In this document: positions 1 through 8,198 of the stretch, piece by piece
How the letters are laid out: each line of letters begins with the position of its first letter
Position numbering within the stretch: position 1 is the stretch's first letter
DNA from: an uncultured Deferribacteres bacterium
GTDB lineage: Bacteria > Zhuqueibacterota > JdFR-76 > DREG01
Length of the DNA: 42,946 bases
Assembly (NCBI GenBank): GCA_913009825.1
Contig: CAJVYQ010000041.1
Coordinates: 1 to 42,946, forward strand
Direction: 5' to 3'
Translations under genes and position numbers: made by a program
The notes under the pieces: generated by a model
The model's database searches: none
Told to the model about the DNA's origin: nothing
The model's input: only the letters and a program-made list of their open reading frames with translations

Positions 1-402
1 AGAGCGCAAAGGAAGCGGATTTGTTCAAAAAACTAAAGTGTTACGGTATTGTCACTACTCAGGCAGCCCGCGAAAGACTCAAAAAAAACAGGAAAAAAGT
101 TAGATGAGATCATTCGATTGTTTCGTGTGTTTTCTGCCTGTGTCAGACAGACGTAAGCTGAATAGTTACTATTTTTTTATGTATTACCACACCAACTTAT
201 TTGACGTAAGTTACGCTATAAAAAAATAATAAGAAAGGTGAAAAAGGAAGTTTTTTTTGTTAAAAAAGAAAGTGAAAAAAGATTTTGCATTTCGATATTT
301 TATTTATTATTATTGAATTCGATGCGAAATATATGATATAAGAATTTATTTTTTAAGGGTTGATGATAATTTAGTATAAACTATTTTAAGGTGAAGGGTT
401 GA
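1..402. other. Intergenic region upstream of rpoD, with repeat remnants
   Basis: No convincing gene. The first 45 bases are identical to the last 45 of the window and include the arm of a CGCAGAG-type hairpin (agagcgcaaagg). A GTCACTACTCAG motif at 51-62 and its inverted partner CTGAATAGTTAC at 158-169 bracket about 95 bp. A small inverted repeat AACTTA/TAAGTT lies at 194-199 and 207-212. The part from about 180 to 400 is very AT-rich and should hold the rpoD promoter and leader. Confidence 0.6.
285..313 (+). promoter_or_regulatory. Candidate sigma70-type promoter for rpoD
   Basis: TTGCAT at 285-290 and TATTAT at 308-313 are separated by 17 bp, about 90 bp upstream of the rpoD start. The surrounding DNA is so AT-rich that chance matches are likely, so this is only a candidate. 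Confidence 0.35.
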
Positions 403-1260
403 ATGGCAAATATTAAGACACAAGATAAGAATCGTGCTGAAAAATCCTTGGAAAAATACCTGGGGGAGATCGGTGCATATTCTCCGCTCCCCTCGGAAAA
501 GGAAGTCGAATTAGCCATTAAAATTAAAAAGGATGACAAGGAAGCGTTGGATTCTCTGGTGCGGGCGAATCTCAGATTTGTTGTTAGCGTAGCAAAAGAG
601 TATCAGAACCAGGGTTTACCTATGGAAGACCTGATAAACGAAGGGAATTTGGGGTTAATTAAGGCGGCCACAAGATTTGACGAAACCCGCGGGTTTAAAT
701 TTATTTCTTATGCTGTCTGGTGGATCCGGCAATCCATTCTGCAGGCGCTTGCAGAGCAATCACGCATTGTTCGCCTGCCGCTCAACCGGGTTGGCGCCAT
801 CAATAAAATTGGTAAAGTGCTGGAAAATTTAGGGCAGGAATTTGAAAGAGACCCCAGTCTGGAGGAGTTGGCTACTCACATGAACATGTCCTCGTCCGAG
901 TTGGCCGATACTTTAAAAACATCTTCCCGGCATCTATCTCTGGATGCGCCTTTTCAGCAGGGCGACGGCAATAGTTTAATGGATATTCTACAGAATGATC
1001 AACTTCCATCACCGGATAATAAGTTGATGGATGAATCGCTGCGAGTTGAAATTGAGAAAGTCCTGCATACGCTCACCATCCGTGAAGCACGAATTATTAA
1101 ATTATATTTTGGCATCAAACAGGACAGACCATTGACATTAGAGGAAATCGGGGAAATCTTTCACCTCACCCGTGAAAGGGTTCGGCAGATAAAAGAGAAG
1201 GCCCTGAGGAAACTACAGCACAAATCCCGTCGCAAACCGTTGCAAAAATATCTTGGCTAA
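403..1260 (+). CDS. rpoD: RNA polymerase primary sigma factor RpoD/SigA
   Basis: Primary (housekeeping) sigma factor that directs RNA polymerase to -35/-10 promoters. The 285 residues start with region 1.2 ([16 protein letters not shown], about 14-29). Region 2 follows ([16 protein letters not shown], then [18 protein letters not shown] and [15 protein letters not shown] at about 76-112), then region 3, then a C-terminal region 4 helix-turn-helix ([20 protein letters not shown], about 240-262). It lacks the long region 1.1 and the non-conserved insert of E. coli RpoD, as in the short primary sigma factors of Bacteroidetes-type bacteria. ATG 403 is preceded by AAGGTGAAGGG, a good ribosome binding site. 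A hairpin terminator follows directly, so it is probably monocistronic. The partner-switching genes later in the window could feed a different, alternative sigma factor that is not present here. Confidence 0.95.
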   Translation: MANIKTQDKNRAEKSLEKYLGEIGAYSPLPSEKEVELAIKIKKDDKEALDSLVRANLRFVVSVAKEYQNQGLPMEDLINEGNLGLIKAATRFDETRGFKFISYAVWWIRQSILQALAEQSRIVRLPLNRVGAINKIGKVLENLGQEFERDPSLEELATHMNMSSSELADTLKTSSRHLSLDAPFQQGDGNSLMDILQNDQLPSPDNKLMDESLRVEIEKVLHTLTIREARIIKLYFGIKQDRPLTLEEIGEIFHLTRERVRQIKEKALRKLQHKSRRKPLQKYLG

Positions 1261-1269
1261 ATCATTTGG

Positions 1270-1296
1270 AAAACCCGGCTTTTGTTCGGGTTTTTA
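1270..1296 (+). terminator. Rho-independent terminator after rpoD
   Basis: AAACCCG at 1271-1277 pairs with CGGGTTT at 1287-1293 around a 9-nt loop. The run of T continuing to 1295 completes an intrinsic terminator 10 bp after the rpoD stop codon. Confidence 0.8.
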
Positions 1297-1341
1297 CCTT
1301 TCTGTTAAGTTACACCGTTCTCCCGCTAATTTAAATTTGAT

Positions 1342-1370
1342 TTGACATATTCTATTTGTTTATGTACATT
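1342..1370 (+). promoter_or_regulatory. Sigma70-type promoter for the unknown gene/GGDEF pair
   Basis: A perfect -35 TTGACA at 1342-1347 is followed after exactly 17 bp by TACATT at 1365-1370. Transcription would start near 1377, just before ATG 1381. The longest open frame (TTG 1342) begins inside the -35 box, so that start cannot be used by this promoter. Confidence 0.6.
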
Positions 1371-1380
1371 GTTGATAATT

Positions 1381-1983
1381 ATGGAATTGTCGGATGTAAC
1401 GATGTCATTTATAGAACAACTGATTCTCCGCAGAGAAAAAATTTATCATCATTTCGCACAAAAGGAAGGGGCGGTTCAGCTCCCTCTCCTAATCGATGCT
1501 TCGGATCGTATTTTAATCTGTCTGCCGGAAGAACCCAAAATGGTTTTTGTTACCGGTGAAATTATAAATGAATATCAATCTTATTTTGCTGCTTTCTCCC
1601 TGCAATTTTGTGCACCTTTGGAGATAGCGGATAAAATTCCGGAAACAACAAAATGTATTTATTACGACAACAAGACTTTCTCTCTGCTGCATAAATTTCC
1701 GGAAGCGCTGGAGAAGACGCTTCGTGCAACCCGGTATAAAATGGCAATCGATACGAACCGGAACTTTTCCCTGGCTGCCGCACTGGTTTGCAGAGCAACA
1801 CAGGCACCGGTCAGAATATCTTTTAGCAAACCGAACGCAACATCCTTTTTCAATTTAATCCTGTCTGTTCAGATGGATAGCGGTTCATATCAGGAATTAA
1901 TACAAAAATTTAACCGGCAAATTCAAGCACTTCTCCAAACCGGAAGAAAAAACGAACGGATTAACAGGCAAAAAGGTCGATGA
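1381..1983 (+). CDS. Uncharacterised protein, faintly GT9/DUF6913-like
   Basis: About 200 residues from ATG 1381, or 193 from ATG 1402. I do not recognise it firmly. It has no signal peptide or membrane segment. A central stretch (KMAIDTNRNFSLAAALVCRA, then a basic FSKPNATSFFNLIL) recalls the 'D-D-N-x-x-F-x-x-A-x-L-C-x-x-x-G-A' section of short glycosyltransferase-9-like proteins, but the family's second half is missing. ATG 1381 would give an almost leaderless mRNA from the promoter at 1342-1370. ATG 1402 leaves about 25 nt of leader but no clear ribosome binding site. The stop codon overlaps the start of the following diguanylate cyclase by 4 bp (ATGA), so the two are probably translated together. 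Function is unknown; a role linked to c-di-GMP signalling is only inferred from this coupling. Confidence 0.7.
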   Translation: MELSDVTMSFIEQLILRREKIYHHFAQKEGAVQLPLLIDASDRILICLPEEPKMVFVTGEIINEYQSYFAAFSLQFCAPLEIADKIPETTKCIYYDNKTFSLLHKFPEALEKTLRATRYKMAIDTNRNFSLAAALVCRATQAPVRISFSKPNATSFFNLILSVQMDSGSYQELIQKFNRQIQALLQTGRKNERINRQKGR

Positions 1984-3053
1984 ATTTTCAAAACAGACTC
2001 TCGGAACTGCAAAAAAAGTATAACGAAGTAGAAATATCAAACCGCTCTCTATCCAGTAAACTTTCGGAACTGTTCATCCTCTACAACCTGACCCGGATTT
2101 TAACCACAACATTTGATCTAAAAAAAGTTTTCAAAAATATTTTCTCACTCTTTCAGGAATCATTAACCGTCGAGTATAATTCAATCATTTTAGAGGATTC
2201 ATTTGCCCGGGATTTAGATCTGAATAAAATTTACGGTTCGGCCAAACAGGGTAAAAAGAATATCATTTATCCCGTTGAATCGATCCACGAAAAAATCGTT
2301 AAAAAGAAATCTTTTATCCTCCGGCCGATTGTAAACCAGGAAGAAATTGTACCTGATAAAGAGACTTCCGTCCATTTTCCTCTTCAGTTACTTGGGTTTC
2401 CATTAATCATCAGCAGTAAAAAAATTATCGGTTCGCTCTCTTTTTTCCGGGAAGAAGGAAATTCTTTTCAACCGGATGAAATCGAATTTTTACAAAGAGT
2501 TGCCGATGAAGTCAGCAACATCCTGGATAAAATTTATCTTTTTTATCAGACCAAAGAAGATACCTTCCGCGATCATCTGACCGGAGTTTACAACCGACGT
2601 TATTTCAACCAGCGTCTGGATATGGAGATTAAAAGAGCGGAACGTTACAAACGCAGCTTTTCCATGTTAATGATCGATATCGACGATTTTAAACTGGTAA
2701 ATGATACCTACGGCCACATTACCGGAGATGAAATACTAAAAGAGCTAACGAAAATATTGAAAAAAAATCTGCGTAACAGTGATATTCTATCCCGTTTTGG
2801 CGGCGAGGAATTTGTTGCCCTTCTGCCGGAAACAAACTCCCAAAACGCCTTTTTAACGGGAGAGAAATTACGGACGGAAGTGGAAAACAAACTGATTATT
2901 CCCGAAGATCACAAAAAAAATGTCACCATTTCCATCGGCGTGGCAAATTATCCGGTCGACGCCTATTCTGCAGAAAAACTGGTGGATAAAGCCGACCGGC
3001 GTTTGTACCAAGCAAAAAATAAAGGTAAAAACAGCACGGTAATGGAGGACTGA
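1980..3053 (+). CDS. GAF-GGDEF diguanylate cyclase
   Basis: Predicted to make c-di-GMP from two GTP in the cytoplasm. An N-terminal coiled coil (about 1-25) leads into a GAF-like sensor domain (about 30-190). The cyclase domain (about 195-355) has the metal/substrate motif MIDIDDFKLVNDTYGH and an intact active-site loop RFGGEEF (GGEEF at 274-278). An RNSD motif at 265-268, five residues upstream, fits the RxxD inhibitory site, so product inhibition is likely. There is no membrane segment, so it is a soluble sensor-cyclase; the ligand is unknown. Its ATG overlaps the previous stop by 4 bp. Its stop lies only 3 bp from the stop of the convergent gene at 3057, which carries a degenerate GGDEF domain. 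Confidence 0.9.
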   Translation: MNFQNRLSELQKKYNEVEISNRSLSSKLSELFILYNLTRILTTTFDLKKVFKNIFSLFQESLTVEYNSIILEDSFARDLDLNKIYGSAKQGKKNIIYPVESIHEKIVKKKSFILRPIVNQEEIVPDKETSVHFPLQLLGFPLIISSKKIIGSLSFFREEGNSFQPDEIEFLQRVADEVSNILDKIYLFYQTKEDTFRDHLTGVYNRRYFNQRLDMEIKRAERYKRSFSMLMIDIDDFKLVNDTYGHITGDEILKELTKILKKNLRNSDILSRFGGEEFVALLPETNSQNAFLTGEKLRTEVENKLIIPEDHKKNVTISIGVANYPVDAYSAEKLVDKADRRLYQAKNKGKNSTVMED

Positions 3054-3056
3054 GCC

Positions 3057-4358
3057 TCAGGGCAATTGATCATCAAAAGGCACGTCTTCTTCTAAAAAAT
3101 GCAGCGCCGCTTCCAGATCATGTGTGAACAAGTTTAAGTTTACATTGGCAAGCAACTCCAACCTTTCCAGATAATTCTGTAATTTTTTCTGTTTCCTTTC
3201 AGCCTTAAAAAGATCAGTATACGGCATAAAGATTAACAATGATCCCGGCGGTTGAACAAAAATAATATCTTCGACACCAAATACTTTATCGACTACAAGC
3301 AGAACATGCTTGCTGTTCCCGATTTGTACTGCCGATTCTGTATCCGCCGACGCCCCGGTCAACTGCAGGCGCAGAAAAGCGAACGGTTTTTGAGTAGCCT
3401 CGTGCTGTCTCTTTTCGATGGTGAATAGCGGTTCGAACAGGGAAACCGGAAGTACTTGCAGGCCCTGTTCCACTGCTAATTTTTCCAACCACGATTTACG
3501 GGGCTGCCGTGCTGCCGTGTTGAGATGATAGGAATAAATTACTTTTTTTGCAGAAGCGCCTAACTCAAACTCTTTGCCGCAGGATAAACAGAGTGCTTTG
3601 GTTAGCCGGGTGGAAATAGTTGCATTGCAGACATGACACCGGTTCGTCTGCTTCTCAAAACTGTTTGTTTCTCCGGTGAGAATCGGAGCGCCGCACTTGG
3701 GACAGAACATTCTGACGTTCAGTTGAGAAGCGTTGCAATAGGGACACAAATTCACCCTGTCGTAAATTTTTTTTGTCAACGGGCCGTTTTTTACTCCGTC
3801 TTCCAGCAAAGTAAGAAAATCCTCACGGGATAACCCTGTTTCCAAACCGCAACGGTTCATTTCATAAGAAAATCCAAAAGGCGCCTGCGCATCCGGTACG
3901 GGAACCACATCCTCAATATTTTGCCGCTGTAACATTGCAAGCAACGCATCTGTTTTATGGGAAACGGGGACATGATTTTCTTTTCCATGGCGGTGGGAAA
4001 TAAATGATAAAACAGCATTTATTTTTGCCAGGAGAAATTTTCTATCGAACGGTTTGGATAAATAATCTAACGCTCCGCTTTGCAATGCCTGCAAACGTAC
4101 GGCGGAATCATGCAAGTTAGCCAGAAAAATGACCGGCAGATCAGGTGATTTTCGGCGGACATTGCGACACAATTCGACGCCGTTGCTGTCCGGCAGTTCC
4201 CATTCGGAAAGGATGATATCCATCGAATCGGATGGTAATTTGCGAAAAAAATCGGCAGCATTTATGAAAATCCGGCACTGAAACCGGTTTTCTGTGAGAA
4301 GCTTTTGCATCACACGAAGAACGGTGATATCCGGATCGATTACTCCAATTACTGCCAT
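3057..4358 (-). CDS. Pseudo-receiver / TackOD1-like zinc ribbon / degenerate GGDEF protein
   Basis: 433 residues in three parts. Residues 1-120 fold like a response-regulator receiver, but the phosphorylated Asp is Glu52 (IILSEWELP) and the acidic pair is D8-P9-D10. Lys102 is kept (YLSKPF), so it may be locked in an active-like state. Residues about 180-285 hold four CxxC pairs (C205/208, C219/222, C241/244, C257/260). The spacing and the DRVNLCPYCNASQLNVR-type sequence recall the TackOD1 output domain. Residues about 320-425 resemble a GGDEF domain (FAFLRLQL; DIIFVQPPGSLLIFMP), but the GGDEF loop is P370-P-G-S-L, so no cyclase activity is expected. It is the last gene of the long operon, 12 bp after the upstream histidine kinase, and probably acts as a non-catalytic adaptor or nucleotide sensor. 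Confidence 0.75.
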   Translation of the reverse strand: MAVIGVIDPDITVLRVMQKLLTENRFQCRIFINAADFFRKLPSDSMDIILSEWELPDSNGVELCRNVRRKSPDLPVIFLANLHDSAVRLQALQSGALDYLSKPFDRKFLLAKINAVLSFISHRHGKENHVPVSHKTDALLAMLQRQNIEDVVPVPDAQAPFGFSYEMNRCGLETGLSREDFLTLLEDGVKNGPLTKKIYDRVNLCPYCNASQLNVRMFCPKCGAPILTGETNSFEKQTNRCHVCNATISTRLTKALCLSCGKEFELGASAKKVIYSYHLNTAARQPRKSWLEKLAVEQGLQVLPVSLFEPLFTIEKRQHEATQKPFAFLRLQLTGASADTESAVQIGNSKHVLLVVDKVFGVEDIIFVQPPGSLLIFMPYTDLFKAERKQKKLQNYLERLELLANVNLNLFTHDLEAALHFLEEDVPFDDQLP

Positions 4359-4370
4359 AGCAACAATGTT

Positions 4371-5459
4371 TTATTCGTTCATGTTCAAAACGGGCAGGGT
4401 GAAATTGACACGAAACCATTTGCCAACTTCTGATTCCGCCCAAATTTCACCGCCATGTTTTTTTACAATATATTTTGCATTATACAGCCCAAGCCCGGAA
4501 CTTTTACCGGCATGGGTAATTGTATCTTCAACCTGGGAAAATTTCTGAAATATTTTTTTAATGTCTTGTTTTTTCAGGCCGTCACCTGTATTGGTTACCG
4601 AAACTTTAAGGGGATCATTTTCGGTAACAAAATGAACCAGGATTTCCCCTCCTTCATCGCCGTATTTTACGGCATTCGCCAGCAAGTTGTTAAGTACAAC
4701 ACGGATCAAACGAGGATCACAAAATACGGAACTCAGCATTTTGTCACTCTCCACAAAAACGCTGATTTCATTTTTTTCAAACAGCTCGGACATCTCTTCC
4801 AAAATCGGAAGCAGGACATCGTGGAACAGATCGACCGGCTTTTTCTCCAACATCATCTCTCCCTGCTCGATTTTGGCCAGTTCCAGATAATTCTGAATCA
4901 TTTCAATGAGCGAGTTGGAGGAACGAATGATCACATTGGTTGCTTTTTTTTGTTCGGCATTCAGAGTCCCGATCACTTCTTCGGATAACAGTTCGGCAAA
5001 CCCCAGAACAGAGATCAACGGACTCCGCAATTCATGAGAGACGAACCCCAGCATATTAAGATACTGTTTGTTGATCTCCACTAATTTTTTGTTCTTTTGA
5101 TTTAGTTTTTGGGTCGCCTCATTCAATTGTCGATTCGAAATTTCCAACCTGCGGAACATTTCCGATTTTTCCTTTAAAAGCGCAGCTTGTGTGGCAAACC
5201 GGATCAAAGAACGTAATTTTTCTTTCACAGGCCAACCCTCTTCCAGATCTTCAAAGTCTACAAAATCAACTCCAGGCAATTCATTAAAACGATCGATATA
5301 CTCTTTCAAAATCATATCCAACAATTCATCCTGGTTGTTGGTTTGTCTGATCAATTCCGTGCTGATATTGTAATTACGAAACAGCTCATTAATCTGCATT
5401 TCATAATCATCATTTTTGTCCTGCCAGGGATCCTTTTTTAGTAGAAGCGAACTTTTCAT
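4371..5459 (-). CDS. Soluble sensor histidine kinase (HisKA-HATPase)
   Basis: Predicted to autophosphorylate and pass phosphate to a receiver. The N-terminal 100 residues are unassigned and predicted helical, followed by a coiled coil (about 95-135). The HisKA domain has H142 in FVSHELRSPL, and the ATPase domain has the N box (VLNNLLANAVKYG), G1 (VTNTGDGL; the usual D is T-N, slightly unusual) and G2 (SSGLGLYNAKYIV). No membrane segment or periplasmic loop is visible, so the signal is internal. The start at 5459 has a good site (AAGGTGACAAG). It lies 24 bp after a single-domain receiver (5484-5936), its likely phosphorylation partner, and 12 bp before the pseudo-receiver protein, which could be its non-phosphorylated partner. 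Confidence 0.88.
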   Translation of the reverse strand: MKSSLLLKKDPWQDKNDDYEMQINELFRNYNISTELIRQTNNQDELLDMILKEYIDRFNELPGVDFVDFEDLEEGWPVKEKLRSLIRFATQAALLKEKSEMFRRLEISNRQLNEATQKLNQKNKKLVEINKQYLNMLGFVSHELRSPLISVLGFAELLSEEVIGTLNAEQKKATNVIIRSSNSLIEMIQNYLELAKIEQGEMMLEKKPVDLFHDVLLPILEEMSELFEKNEISVFVESDKMLSSVFCDPRLIRVVLNNLLANAVKYGDEGGEILVHFVTENDPLKVSVTNTGDGLKKQDIKKIFQKFSQVEDTITHAGKSSGLGLYNAKYIVKKHGGEIWAESEVGKWFRVNFTLPVLNMNE

Positions 5460-5483
5460 CTTGTCACCTTCACATGTTTTGCG

Positions 5484-5936
5484 TTAATGAACTTCGGGTT
5501 CCTCAGATTTATCAAGCACTTCATATATTTTATCCACCAACTGAATGGGGCTGAACGGTTTATAAAAATAATTACGGTCATCTATTTTGATATCCGGTTT
5601 TTCCTCTTTGGCTACCGCCGTCAAAAATACTACCGGTGTTTTCTCCGTGCTTTTATCGGCTTTCATCTTTTTGTAAACATCAAAACCGTTCCACTTGCCG
5701 GGAAGAATCACATCTAATAGTACAAGATCAGGATTCTGTTGCCGCACTAAATTCCAGGCATACTCTCCTGTTTCCGCCTCTAACACCGTAAAATTATCCA
5801 CTTTCAACGTCTCTTTAATTACATCACGAATGTCTTTTTCATCATCGACAATCAAAATCTTTTTACCAAAGTGGCTTTCCCCCCGGCGTTTTGTACCGGA
5901 ACGATCATTTTCTATATTTATCATTCTCTCTATCAT
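5484..5936 (-). CDS. Single-domain response regulator (CheY-like)
   Basis: 150 residues: a short basic N-terminal extension (about 24 residues), then one receiver domain and no output domain. All key residues are present: acidic pair D31/D32 (ILIVDDEKD), phospho-acceptor D75 (LVLLDVILP), the Thr in VVFLTAVA and the Lys in YKPFSP. It must act by protein contact, for example on the downstream kinase pair or the pilus platform upstream. ATG 5936 and ATG 5924 are both possible; neither has a strong ribosome binding site. It sits 10 bp after the PAS pseudo-kinase gene and 24 bp before the histidine kinase gene, inside the long operon. Confidence 0.88.
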   Translation of the reverse strand: MIERMINIENDRSGTKRRGESHFGKKILIVDDEKDIRDVIKETLKVDNFTVLEAETGEYAWNLVRQQNPDLVLLDVILPGKWNGFDVYKKMKADKSTEKTPVVFLTAVAKEEKPDIKIDDRNYFYKPFSPIQLVDKIYEVLDKSEEPEVH

Positions 5937-5946
5937 AAAATAAGTT

Positions 5947-7116
5947 TTATGCGGAAATCCTTAAACTTTCACTCCAGGATGGAAACGCAAGCTCGATAAC
6001 CAACTCTTTTTCTGTCTCAATTTTGAATTTTCCCCCGTTCCATTCAATAATCTCTTTCGCCAATGCCAAACCGATACCGAAATCCTCCATTCTTTCTCTG
6101 AGACTGAACTGGGAATTCACCATTTTTTGCAATTCTTTACGATCGTTTGGAACAATATCAGGACAGGTAAATCGAAGATACAATCCCTTACCTGATTGAA
6201 ACATCTCGATAGTAATCGTGCCGTCAACCAAAGTGTAAGTACTTAGAATTTTTTGCATATTAAACAGTGCCCTGCCTAATAGATCCTGGTCAATAAATAT
6301 GGAGCCGCTATCCTGCACCTCAAACTGAATTTGAATTTCCTGATTGTGTATTTCATCTTCTAATTTACGAAGGACATCCACCATGAGGTTGTCTAATTTA
6401 ACCAAAGTTTTGTTCAATTTTTCTCCGCTATGCAATGGTGAGATTTGGATCATATCTTCAATCAAGCTCTGTAAAGATCGACCGGATTTTTTCAGAAAAT
6501 TGAAATAGGAGAGTTCCTCTTTGGACAATTTTGTCCGAACATTTTCATAGAATTGTTCCGTCAGGCCAAGTAATCCGTTAAGCGGAACACAAATTTCCTG
6601 CGAGGCGAATTTAATAAACTGGCTTTTTAATCGTTCAAATCCCTTTGAATCGGTCACATCCCGGAACAGAAAGACAAAACCACCTTCGATTGTATCGGTG
6701 GCGGAAAGATCGGAAACGAAAACCCAATACACGGTCTCCTTTTTGTCAACCGGCGAAAATTCGAAATCCATTGAGGGGTGCTGTATCTGATTTTTCAACA
6801 TTAAATATCGTGTCAATTTTTCGGCAGGTACAAACTGCCGTAGAGAAGTCCCCAAACATTCTTGCTGCCTGGTTTTAAACATGTTCACGAAAGAAGAATT
6901 CACTTCCTGAATGATCATGTTTTTGTCTGTTGCAACCATTCCTTCGGACATACTGTTAACCACCGCTAATAATTTTTGATGCATCTCCTCTGCGTGAGCG
7001 CGTTGTTCCTTTTCCTTACGGTAAATCCTAGCAAAATCCCGGCTGTACACTAAAATTTGCTCTTGGGTCCTGGTTAACCGATTCTGAATTTTTTCGAAAG
7101 ACAAATCCTGATCCAT
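5947..7116 (-). CDS. PAS-domain pseudo-histidine kinase
   Basis: 389 residues from ATG 7116, chosen over the longer frame because AGAAGGA lies just upstream and the longer version would overlap the preceding gene. An N-terminal coiled coil (about 5-50) leads to a PAS domain (about 50-157), a HisKA-like helical hairpin (about 160-230) and an ATPase-like domain (about 240-380). The catalytic features are lost. The H-box reads FASQEICVPL, so the phospho-His is Q173. The N box ALFNMQKILSTYT keeps only N286. The G1 DxGxG is replaced by CPDIVPN. Only the G2 loop (FGIGLALAKEII, about 346-357) is well kept. No kinase activity is expected; a dimerising scaffold or sensor partner for the nearby kinases or pilus platform is likely. 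Located directly after the PilP-like gene. Confidence 0.82.
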   Translation of the reverse strand: MDQDLSFEKIQNRLTRTQEQILVYSRDFARIYRKEKEQRAHAEEMHQKLLAVVNSMSEGMVATDKNMIIQEVNSSFVNMFKTRQQECLGTSLRQFVPAEKLTRYLMLKNQIQHPSMDFEFSPVDKKETVYWVFVSDLSATDTIEGGFVFLFRDVTDSKGFERLKSQFIKFASQEICVPLNGLLGLTEQFYENVRTKLSKEELSYFNFLKKSGRSLQSLIEDMIQISPLHSGEKLNKTLVKLDNLMVDVLRKLEDEIHNQEIQIQFEVQDSGSIFIDQDLLGRALFNMQKILSTYTLVDGTITIEMFQSGKGLYLRFTCPDIVPNDRKELQKMVNSQFSLRERMEDFGIGLALAKEIIEWNGGKFKIETEKELVIELAFPSWSESLRISA

Positions 7117-7147
7117 TAATTTTCCTTCTTTTAGATCACCGGGACAT

Positions 7148-7642
7148 TTAAAACAGATAATAGATACGCAATTTGCTGTTGTTCCCCAGAACCACTTTAT
7201 TATCGCAAACATTGAGAACCATCATACTGTAAAACCTGCCTCCCACAGCAATATATTTTCCGGCCAGGATAGCATATGCTTTTTCTCCTCGAAGAACAAT
7301 CCCCTGCAGCGGATTTTTATACAGCGCACGGTTTTTCACTCCGGAATTAAATTTTGACGGTTTGAACGGGTCTTTAATCCGGTGCTGCTTAACACGGGCA
7401 ATCGTTGTGGTACGTTCTATTTTCTCCAAAGGATCAGTCTGTGCAGAAAATACCGGAAAAGCGCTAAACAGGCTTGCTTGCACCGGATCACCGCTGACAT
7501 ATTTTACTTCAAAATGATGCCTGCCGTACTGTTTGTCCGGTACGGAGAAGATAAGAATCAGAAAGGGTAAACTCCATTTCAGTGTAATTTTAAATTGAGA
7601 TCGCATATTCTTAACAAATTTATTATTACCACAGCCAACCAT
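7148..7642 (-). CDS. PilP/GspC-like pilus platform protein
   Basis: 164 residues. One hydrophobic segment near the N-terminus (LKWSLPFLILIFSV, about 22-36) is followed by a linker and a C-terminal beta-rich part. The conserved-looking pieces are KDPFKP (about 91-96), then NPLQGIVLRGEKAYAILAGK and VGGRFYSMMVLNVCDNKVVL. This matches the 'DPF.P ... L.GI ... A.I ... Y.VGG...G..V..I....V.L' pattern of the PilP/GspC homology region, which links the inner-membrane platform to the secretin. It is not lipidated, unlike many PilP proteins. The ATG at 7642 overlaps the PilO-like gene by 17 bp; ATG 7606 is an alternative. Assignment rests mainly on this pattern and on its place after PilMN and PilO. Confidence 0.65.
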   Translation of the reverse strand: MVGCGNNKFVKNMRSQFKITLKWSLPFLILIFSVPDKQYGRHHFEVKYVSGDPVQASLFSAFPVFSAQTDPLEKIERTTTIARVKQHRIKDPFKPSKFNSGVKNRALYKNPLQGIVLRGEKAYAILAGKYIAVGGRFYSMMVLNVCDNKVVLGNNSKLRIYYLF

Positions 7643-8198
7643 TCATTTTTAAACAGAGCAATCCTTTATATTTATTTTCGGCAGATTCCGGCCATATTTT
7701 CACATTTTTTATTTGAAAGCACGAAAAATTGTTTTCCAGATTTTCCCAATACGCTACTAAATCCATATAACGACCCACAATTTCAAAACCAAAATCAAAT
7801 CCGGCCAAATCCTTTTCCCTTTTTTTTATTGTCATTTTCTTAATGGTAACATGTAAATTCCCATTAATCAGAGCCAACCGTTGATAGGCCAATGTATCGG
7901 TGGGACATATATTTGCATACCGCAGATATTGCCGGGGTCGCCACTGGCGGGCGAAAGGGCCCTCTAATTTAATAGTACGCAGTCTGTCTTGTGCTTCCTG
8001 AATTGATTCTTCCTGCTGAACCAAAGACCGGGAAATTTCTATTTTTTCATGCCACAACGGCAACAATTGCCGGTAAAAAAAGATGCCGGTTGCAGTTAAT
8101 AAAAAAATACTGATCACCAAACTCCGGAACAGTGCCGCCACATTTCTAAACCGGTATGGATATTTGGAATAATATTTTATTTTTAATCTAAAGATCAT
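7626..8198 (-). CDS. PilO/GspM-like inner-membrane platform protein
   Basis: 190 residues from ATG 8198, which has AGAGAAGAAG upstream; a longer TTG start at 8222 is less likely. The architecture is that of PilO/GspM: a short basic cytoplasmic N-terminus, one membrane helix (SLVISIFLLTATGIFFY, about 25-42), a periplasmic coiled coil (EISRSLVQQEESIQEAQDRL) and a C-terminal ferredoxin-like alpha/beta part. Sequence similarity to known PilO proteins is weak, so the call depends on topology, size and position. It overlaps the fused PilM-PilN gene by 11 bp and the PilP-like gene by 17 bp, so tight translational coupling is expected. Partner of the PilN half in the trans-membrane ring below the pilus. 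Confidence 0.68.
   Translation of the reverse strand: MIFRLKIKYYSKYPYRFRNVAALFRSLVISIFLLTATGIFFYRQLLPLWHEKIEISRSLVQQEESIQEAQDRLRTIKLEGPFARQWRPRQYLRYANICPTDTLAYQRLALINGNLHVTIKKMTIKKREKDLAGFDFGFEIVGRYMDLVAYWENLENNFSCFQIKNVKIWPESAENKYKGLLCLKMNGWLW

Noticed and set aside
7117-7212. Longer start for the PAS pseudo-kinase
   Set aside because: Overlaps the PilP-like gene and has no ribosome binding site; ATG 7116 has AGAAGGA upstream.
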